DNA of 5,308 nucleotides from Bacteriovoracaceae bacterium UBA1018. Its GTDB lineage: Bacteria > Bdellovibrionota > UBA1018. Shown here piece after piece: positions 1-4,239 of the stretch; position 1 is the first letter of the stretch; each line of letters opens with the position of its first letter. The stretch lies in the NCBI GenBank assembly GCA_002291495.1, contig DBAE01000141.1, positions 500 through 5,807 on the forward strand. The letters are read 5' to 3'. Below the pieces are notes generated by a model that worked only from the letters and a program-made list of their open reading frames with translations, did no database searches and was not told the DNA's origin. Both the position numbers and the translations under genes were made by a program.

Positions 1-375
1 CAACTCTCGGATCGACCTACCCGGTTTTTTGTCGCTGAAAAAGTGCGTGAACAATTATTTCTTAATCTCGGACAAGAAATTCCTTATTCTTGTGCTATTG
101 AGATTGAACGCTTTGATGAGCAGGTAAAACCACCTCGCATTGAGGCGACGATCTATGTCGAGCGAGACTCTCAAAAAGGCATGGTCATCGGAAAAGCAGG
201 ACAAAAGATTAAAGAGATTGGTCAAGCAGCCCGCGCAGAAATTGAAGAGTTTCTTGATTCACAAGTTTTCTTAGGCCTGAAAGTAAAAGTATTAAAAGAT
301 TGGAGTCGGGACGACGAAGCGCTCAAACGCTTAGGTTATAACTTACCTGACCCTAGAAAGCGTCGTTCGTCATGA
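1..375 (+). CDS. era: GTPase Era, C-terminal part (KH domain), 5'-truncated by the window edge
   Basis: The frame is open from the first base, so the gene starts upstream. The 124 visible residues are the C-terminal part of Era, normally about 300 residues; the GTPase domain lies outside the window. The opening segment (SDRPTRFFVAEKVREQLF) is the Era signature leading into the KH domain. The KH loop GKAG is at visible residues 64-67, inside GMVIGKAGQKIKEIG, and is followed by the Era-typical KVKVLKDWSRDDEALKRLGY. By family knowledge, Era binds the 3' end of 16S rRNA through this KH domain and acts in 30S subunit assembly. A short basic tail (RKRRSS) ends the protein. The TGA stop overlaps the ATG of der (ATGA), which implies one operon with translational coupling. 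A GTG at 43 is internal, not the start. The identification is secure. Confidence 0.97.
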   Translation, partial: QLSDRPTRFFVAEKVREQLFLNLGQEIPYSCAIEIERFDEQVKPPRIEATIYVERDSQKGMVIGKAGQKIKEIGQAARAEIEEFLDSQVFLGLKVKVLKDWSRDDEALKRLGYNLPDPRKRRSS

Positions 376-2057
376 GTTCATCAACTGCACCTCGATTAGT
401 GATTGTAGGCCGACCTAATGTCGGAAAAAGCACACTCTTTAACCGCCTTTATGGTCGAAAGCGCGCTCTCGTACATGATGAGCCAGGCGTTACTCGTGAT
501 CGTCTTGAGTTATCCGCTGAATGGCTTGTTCGCGGTAAGAAGTACCCTGTCTCATTAGTGGATACAGGCGGACTTGGGGGGGATCGATTTGCAGATGAAA
601 TTGCAAAACAAGTCAATCTAGCTCTCAGTGATGCTGACTTAGTGATTGTGCTTTTTGACGGACAAGCGGGCTTTACTTCAGCAGATGCCGAAGTGATTCA
701 GCAGATTAAACGATCCGGCCTTGCAACAAGAGTCCCGTTGATTGGTGCAGTTAATAAAGTTGACGCCGATGTGCACGAGACTTTTATTAATGATTTTTTT
801 CAATCCAACCTAGATCCGCTCATCACCCTTTCAGCAGAGCATGCTCGTGGCATCAATGACCTTCAAGAATTAGTTCATGATGTTTTAAAGGAGCGCGGAT
901 TTAAAGATGTAACTGCTCCTGAAGTCGAAACATCCGAGCCGATTGAAAACGAAGAAGAAGAAATGCTTGAGTTTCTCAGCGATGAACAAGGCGCGCAGGA
1001 TGGAATTGATGAAACTGGTGAAACCAACGAGAGCACCGAAGAAGATCTGCTTGAAGCATCTCCTACTGAATTTATCGATATCACCGCTGATCAAGAAGAT
1101 GTTCCAGAAGATTTACTTGAAGAGTCTGAAGAAGTTTCTGAAGAACCCCAATACGAGCGCAAAGTCCCTCGCGTAGCCATCATTGGACGCCCGAATGTCG
1201 GAAAAAGTACACTGACTAATGCTCTCTTGCGCGAAGACCGAATGATTACGAGTCCTGTGGCCGGAACCACCGTAGATGCAGTTGACTCTTATACAGAGCT
1301 CAACGGTAATCCTTTTGTTCTAATTGATACAGCCGGGATCCGTCGTAAGAGTAAGACTGAGCAAGGTGTCGAGGTTCTTTCCGTAATTCAGTCTCGAAAA
1401 GCACTTGAGCGCTGTGATGTCGCTTTGCTCTTAATTGATGGCGAAGTGGGCGTCACTGATCAGGATGAAAAAATCGGCAGTTTGATCGAAGAAGTCGGCT
1501 GCGGCGTGGTTCTCATTGTCAACAAATGGGATCTACAAAAGAGAAATCGTGAATTTACCAAAGAGATGGCCGCTAAACACATTCGTGATGAGATGGGTTA
1601 CTTGCGCTACGCTCCGGTGCTCTTTATCAGCGCTAAAAATCGTCAGGGTCTCGAAGGTCTAGGAGACCTGATTGATGAGATCATTCGTCAACGCAGAGTC
1701 AAAGTTGGAACTCATGAGTTTACGGAATGGGTCAGAGCTGAGTCTGAGATTCATAACCCAGGTAACGCTAAGTTTTATATGTCCCATCAGTCTGGACGTA
1801 ATCCACCTACGTTTGTGTGCCACGTCAGTAAGCCTGATAAAGTGCACTTTAGTTTGAGACGCCATCTGGTGAATGCGATTCGTGATCGATGGGGTTTTAT
1901 GGGAAGTCCTCTGAGACTCGTATTTGTTGAAGGTAAAAGCCGAAAAGGGCCTCCTCCTCGTAAGACCGCTCATGGTTCCTTACGTAAGAGAGTGGCTTCG
2001 TCTGCTTCATCATCTCAGTCTTCGGCTAAATCCTCACCTAAGACTTTTACCAGGTAA
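372..2057 (+). CDS. der: Ribosome-assembly GTPase Der (EngA), with long acidic inter-domain linker
   Basis: This is a complete gene of 561 residues; typical Der proteins are about 440-490. There are two tandem GTPase domains. Domain 1 has the P-loop GRPNVGKS at 13-20, GVTRDR at 39-44, DTGG at 64-67, NKVD at 128-131 and SAE at 154-156. Domain 2 has GRPNVGKS at 272-279, AGTTVD at 297-302, DTAG at 319-322, NKWD at 384-387 and SAK at 420-422. A KH-like domain follows at about 445-525 (GSPLRLVFVEGKSRK). By family knowledge, Der is a cytoplasmic protein that acts in 50S subunit maturation. The extra length comes from an acidic linker at about 181-262 and a Ser/Lys-rich tail after about 540. The ATG lies in an ATGA overlap with era and has no strong Shine-Dalgarno of its own, so coupled translation is likely. 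The 3' end overlaps a convergent gene by 11 bp. Domain 2 has Val where the family usually has Arg in the GTTRD motif. Confidence 0.98.
   Translation: MSSSTAPRLVIVGRPNVGKSTLFNRLYGRKRALVHDEPGVTRDRLELSAEWLVRGKKYPVSLVDTGGLGGDRFADEIAKQVNLALSDADLVIVLFDGQAGFTSADAEVIQQIKRSGLATRVPLIGAVNKVDADVHETFINDFFQSNLDPLITLSAEHARGINDLQELVHDVLKERGFKDVTAPEVETSEPIENEEEEMLEFLSDEQGAQDGIDETGETNESTEEDLLEASPTEFIDITADQEDVPEDLLEESEEVSEEPQYERKVPRVAIIGRPNVGKSTLTNALLREDRMITSPVAGTTVDAVDSYTELNGNPFVLIDTAGIRRKSKTEQGVEVLSVIQSRKALERCDVALLLIDGEVGVTDQDEKIGSLIEEVGCGVVLIVNKWDLQKRNREFTKEMAAKHIRDEMGYLRYAPVLFISAKNRQGLEGLGDLIDEIIRQRRVKVGTHEFTEWVRAESEIHNPGNAKFYMSHQSGRNPPTFVCHVSKPDKVHFSLRRHLVNAIRDRWGFMGSPLRLVFVEGKSRKGPPPRKTAHGSLRKRVASSASSSQSSAKSSPKTFTR
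912..1157 (+). other. Acidic, probably disordered linker segment of Der
   Basis: This stretch codes for Der residues 181-262. Within 181-260 I count 33 Asp/Glu and no Lys or Arg, with many Ser, Thr, Pro and Gly, so an unstructured, strongly negative tether between the two GTPase domains is expected. E. coli Der also has an acidic linker here, but a shorter one. A short motif recurs: EEMLE at 196-200, EDLLE at 224-228 and EDLLE at 246-250. The disorder and any interaction role are inferred. Confidence 0.8.
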
Positions 2058-2059
2058 AA
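2045..2059. repeat. Palindrome spanning both stop codons of the convergent genes
   Basis: The sequence TTTTACC-A-GGTAAAA has perfect 7-base arms around one central base. It contains the TAA stop of der (2055-2057) on the plus strand and the TAA stop of the barrel gene (complement of 2047-2049) on the minus strand. As a hairpin it is weak, about six A/T-rich pairs with a 3-base loop and no GC-rich stem, so I do not call it a terminator. It could at most be a weak bidirectional pause or an RNA 3' end. Confidence 0.6.
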
Positions 2060-2835
2060 AGAAAGCTACCGATAAAGGTATAGAAATAGCCTTCGAGGTT
2101 TGGGATGCCAGGGTCGGACTCAAACTCAGTGCTGTAACGGTCTTTAAAGCTCACGATGTGAAGCTTTCCTTCGAGTGAGAAAAAGACTTTTCTTGGGATG
2201 ATGGCAAACTCTAGGCCTGCACCAAAATTTACTCCTGTATTGCTGTCGCTTTCGGCTTCTGTGCTGATCGTTAGATTGGTTTGAGATTTGGTGTAATTTC
2301 CAAAACCCACAACGAGATAAGGATTTGCAAAGCTGATTGCAGCAGATAGATTTTTTGTATCAAAGTAATATTTCAAGTCGAGTCCAAGGCGAAACATATT
2401 GATATCGACTTGGCCTTCACTGAGTGCGTAATTATGATTTGCGGTCAAAACACCGATGCTGAGTGCAAAGTTAAAATCAAGCCAAACGTGAACTTTAAAA
2501 TCTAGCGCTGGAAACCCACCTTGCCAAAGTTGTCCGCGGTTTCCAGTGACTCCTTCATAACCAGCCCCGAGACTAATACCGAAAAACCGGCCGTATTGAA
2601 AAAAGCGGGTGTCTTGGATCTCGTCGTCTTCTTCATTAAATTCTCCGTATTGAGTAAATGGAGAATTTGAAAAATCGTCATCCTCAGGAACTTCAGTGCG
2701 GCTGGGTTGGGTCGACGTCTCAGGCGGCGCACTGGTTTGTGCAAACGCTTGAGGAGGGAGGCTTAAGGTCAAAAGACCAAGCGCTATGACTATTTTTGAA
2801 ATAGTCATTTTAGAAATAAAAATGCATGCCCGCAT
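2047..2835 (-). CDS. Predicted outer-membrane beta-barrel protein (larger of the pair)
   Basis: The product has 262 residues if started at 2835. A signal peptide is clear: the stretch from residue 10 (MTISKIVIALGLLTLSLPPQ) ends in AFA|Q, cleaved near 32/33. An acidic, Pro/Ser/Thr-rich segment follows (about 33-76) and then a barrel-like domain (about 82-262) in which I count eight alternating amphipathic strands, such as GFPALDFKVHVWL and KVFFSLEGKLHIVSF. The last strand ends in Trp at the C-terminus, as required for recognition by the BAM machine. No specific function is recognisable; an OmpA/OmpW-sized porin-like or structural barrel is the best guess. The start is ambiguous. ATG 2835 has AGGAG 12 bases upstream and overlaps the upstream gene by 26 bp. 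ATG 2808 gives a more usual signal peptide but has no Shine-Dalgarno and sits in a hairpin. It is in an operon with the gene at 2810-3349 and resembles its product. Confidence 0.88.
   Translation of the reverse strand: MRACIFISKMTISKIVIALGLLTLSLPPQAFAQTSAPPETSTQPSRTEVPEDDDFSNSPFTQYGEFNEEDDEIQDTRFFQYGRFFGISLGAGYEGVTGNRGQLWQGGFPALDFKVHVWLDFNFALSIGVLTANHNYALSEGQVDINMFRLGLDLKYYFDTKNLSAAISFANPYLVVGFGNYTKSQTNLTISTEAESDSNTGVNFGAGLEFAIIPRKVFFSLEGKLHIVSFKDRYSTEFESDPGIPNLEGYFYTFIGSFLFTW
2786..2808 (-). promoter_or_regulatory. Perfect 10-bp inverted repeat at a candidate start codon of the barrel gene
   Basis: On the minus strand the sequence is ATGACTATTT-CAA-AAATAGTCAT: two perfect 10-base arms and a 3-base loop. 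The first three bases are the ATG at 2808, the second candidate start of the barrel gene, one base after the TAA stop of the upstream gene (2812-2810). In mRNA this would fold the AUG into a stem. A ribosome finishing the upstream gene would melt it, which suggests translational coupling. The repeat is seen directly; the regulatory role is inferred. Confidence 0.5.
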
Positions 2836-3349
2836 TTAAGAAATTAACTCCTAGAGTTCTAAATACGAAACTCCCGCTCAGGTTAGTAAAGCTACCGCCT
2901 GTTTCCATAGAGAAACCCAAGCTCTCTAGACCTGGGATAAACGCTTCGACGCCAAAGCCACCTAAAAATTCAGCGCCGGACTTGTTGTTAGCAGAAAGGA
3001 TTCCGCCACCGACCATGGCGTAGAAATTAAGATTGGTTTCGTAAAAAAGATTTTTAAAAAGCTTCACGGCTGTAACGGAGTTACTGGGTGAAGTTGTTGC
3101 TACGCCGATAATGCCCTCAAGTGCGATGTCCTTGGTGAAAGCATACTTTAGACTAAGGGCCGGGATACCATTTGTTTCGCGCACGTTGGCAAATTCGGCG
3201 TTATAACCTAAGCCCAGTCGGCCTTGTAGATCTCTTGCGTGGCAATTCGACGCGGCGATGGAGCCAAGCGGCAAAAAAACTGCCAAGGCAAAGAGGATTG
3301 AATTCATGAAAAAACCTGTGCGATGCGTTAAGTGCTGGTCAATTTTCAT
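2810..3349 (-). CDS. Predicted outer-membrane beta-barrel protein (smaller of the pair)
   Basis: The product has 179 residues. A hydrophobic signal segment (about 15-33, MNSILFALAVFLPLGSIAAS) is followed by a domain of short amphipathic strands, about eight (for example LQGRLGLGYNAEF, IPALSLKYAF, LNFYAMVGGGIL, SFVFRTLGVNF). It ends in HFYF, a C-terminal aromatic of the kind used for insertion by BAM. No family name can be given. It resembles the protein at 2047-2835: GIPALSLKYAF (61-71) matches GFPALDFKVHV (107-117), and both carry a GxxF...IP...FSxE stretch. The start is uncertain. ATG 3349 gives a charged n-region (K2, R10) but only a weak purine-rich upstream signal. ATG 3307 gives a shorter signal peptide without a positive charge, which is less usual. 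A Cys at 36 follows AASN, which is not a good lipobox. It is the first gene of a two-gene antisense operon. Confidence 0.87.
   Translation of the reverse strand: MKIDQHLTHRTGFFMNSILFALAVFLPLGSIAASNCHARDLQGRLGLGYNAEFANVRETNGIPALSLKYAFTKDIALEGIIGVATTSPSNSVTAVKLFKNLFYETNLNFYAMVGGGILSANNKSGAEFLGGFGVEAFIPGLESLGFSMETGGSFTNLSGSFVFRTLGVNFLNAGMHFYF
2848..2852 (-). promoter_or_regulatory. Shine-Dalgarno-like AGGAG upstream of ATG 2835
   Basis: On the minus strand, (T)AGGAG lies 12 bases before the ATG at 2835, inside the coding sequence of the upstream barrel gene. The spacing is longer than ideal. It is the best ribosome-binding match near this gene and the main argument for the longer start rather than ATG 2808. 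Confidence 0.45.
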
Positions 3350-3416
3350 TCTTTCTTAAGCGTAGCTGCGACCTTTCTTTTTGACAACCCCTGAAGACTC
3401 TTCTAAACGTGAAGTT
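3350..3416. promoter_or_regulatory. Divergent control region between the barrel operon and the TPR-bamB operon
   Basis: The genes on either side point away from each other, so promoters for both should lie here or just inside the genes. TTGACA at 3381-3386 is a perfect -35 match on the plus strand. Seventeen bases later comes only TAAACG (3404-3409), a poor -10. On the minus strand TTGTCA (3387-3382) overlaps it and is followed after 17 bases by TACGCT (3364-3359), also a poor -10. The overlapping -35-like boxes form the 7-base near-palindrome TTGACAA. The assignment is tentative because both -10 elements are weak. Confidence 0.3.
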
Positions 3417-4235
3417 ATGTCTTCAACTCACGTCTCAAGTGGTGCTGCAAACAGGGGTTTAAACGATACTGTTTCTGGATTGATGAAAGATCTCAGTAAA
3501 CATTCTCGAGTGATCATAGGACTCGTAGCTGGCCTTGCGGCAATAGGCGCAGCTTCCGCGGTTTTTATGAGTAAAAAAGAAACTCGTGTGGACGCCGGTC
3601 GTGATGCGCTTTTTAAAGCAACTCAACAGGTCGACAAAGAATTGACAGCTCTTGCCTCCACTTATCCTGCTCAAGATGCACCTTCAGATCCGATGAGTGC
3701 CTTGAGTGGCGCAAAGAATAAGGCAGATTCAAAAGCAAAAGCACCCGCAAAAATTCCTGCTTCCGTGGAGAGCATCGCTTACGAAGCTTTCGATGTCGAT
3801 GCAAAGGTTCCAGAAGGTGTGAAGCAACTGAAGGAAGTGGCTGCAAAGTACCCAGGCACAAAACCCGGACACTTAGCTGAGCTAGCCTTAGGTGATCTTT
3901 ACTTTAATCATGGTGAGCCAACTGAGGCGATCCAGTGGTACAAGGCTGCCGTTGATTCGAGCTCGAACTCGAATGAAAAGGCGTTGGCACTTTATAACTT
4001 GGGCTATGCCTATGAAAACGCCGGACAGATCAAGGAAGCCACACAGTCTTACGAAAAAGCCGTAGGTCTCGGAGCGGCAAGCTTGAAAGGTGAGCTCCTT
4101 TTGTCTCTTGGACGCGGTTACAAATTAGATCAGAACAAAGAAAAGGCGAGATCGACTTATGATCTGATCATCTCGCAAATGCCGAACACTGAGTTTGCAC
4201 GTGGAGCAGAACAAGAAAAACTCAGGTTGGAGTAG
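3417..4235 (+). CDS. Single-pass membrane TPR protein, YfgM (RgcB)-like
   Basis: The product has 272 residues from ATG 3417; the frame is open to a TTG at 3381, giving 284. I prefer the ATG because the TTG has no Shine-Dalgarno and coincides with a -35-like TTGACA, but the ATG also lacks a clear site. Numbering from the TTG: a basic, probably cytoplasmic N-terminus; one membrane segment at about 44-63 (VIIGLVAGLAAIGAASAVFM) preceded by K36, K40 and R43; an Ala/Lys/Pro-rich linker at about 98-128; then three TPR-like repeats at about 163-193, 199-231 and 236-268 (such as ALYNLGYAYENAGQIKEATQSYEKAV). This N-in anchor plus periplasmic TPR layout is that of YfgM, an ancillary SecYEG subunit that hands secreted proteins to periplasmic chaperones. 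The bamB-like gene follows after 4 bp, as yfgM precedes bamB in E. coli. Function is inferred from architecture and context; another TPR adaptor is possible. Confidence 0.88.
   Translation: MSSTHVSSGAANRGLNDTVSGLMKDLSKHSRVIIGLVAGLAAIGAASAVFMSKKETRVDAGRDALFKATQQVDKELTALASTYPAQDAPSDPMSALSGAKNKADSKAKAPAKIPASVESIAYEAFDVDAKVPEGVKQLKEVAAKYPGTKPGHLAELALGDLYFNHGEPTEAIQWYKAAVDSSSNSNEKALALYNLGYAYENAGQIKEATQSYEKAVGLGAASLKGELLLSLGRGYKLDQNKEKARSTYDLIISQMPNTEFARGAEQEKLRLE
4229..4232 (+). promoter_or_regulatory. Ribosome binding site of the bamB-like gene
   Basis: GGAG, within TTGGAG, lies 7 bases before the ATG at 4240 and overlaps the last codons of the TPR gene, whose TAG stop is at 4233-4235. It fixes the start of the lipoprotein gene and shows that the two genes are read from one message. 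Confidence 0.75.
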
Positions 4236-4239
4236 TTCG

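Noticed and set aside
408..434. Near-identical DNA at 408-434 and 1185-1211
   Set aside because: Both encode the P-loop GRPNVGKST of the two GTPase domains of Der, so this is the known ancient domain duplication and not a mobile or regulatory repeat.
875..1176. Open frames on both strands and in another plus frame across the Der linker
   Set aside because: They are by-products of the GAA/GAT-rich acidic linker: Ser/Phe-rich or Lys-rich translations with no domain, no start signals, and full overlap with a secure gene.
2045..2061. Intrinsic terminator between der and the barrel gene
   Set aside because: The palindrome is short and A/T-rich with no GC-rich stem, so it lacks the features of a standard terminator.
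2146..2167. Hairpin AAAGCTCAC-GAT-GTGAAGCTTT with one bulge
   Set aside because: It is inside the larger barrel gene in a strand-coding region, with no T run on either strand; likely chance.
3062..3093. Hairpin CTTCAC...GTAAC-GGA-GTTAC...GTGAAG
   Set aside because: It lies in the middle of the smaller barrel gene, has an internal loop and is not followed by a T run, so I see no reason to call a terminator or riboswitch.
3239..3250. Possible lipoprotein Cys (residue 36) in the smaller barrel protein
   Set aside because: The preceding residues AASN do not fit the lipobox, where the residue before Cys should be Gly, Ala or Ser, and the C-terminal aromatic fits a barrel better.
3956..3967. Perfect 12-bp palindrome TTCGAGCTCGAA
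   Set aside because: It falls in the Ser/Asn codon run linking two TPR repeats (repeated TCG/AGC/AAC codons), which explains it without an operator.
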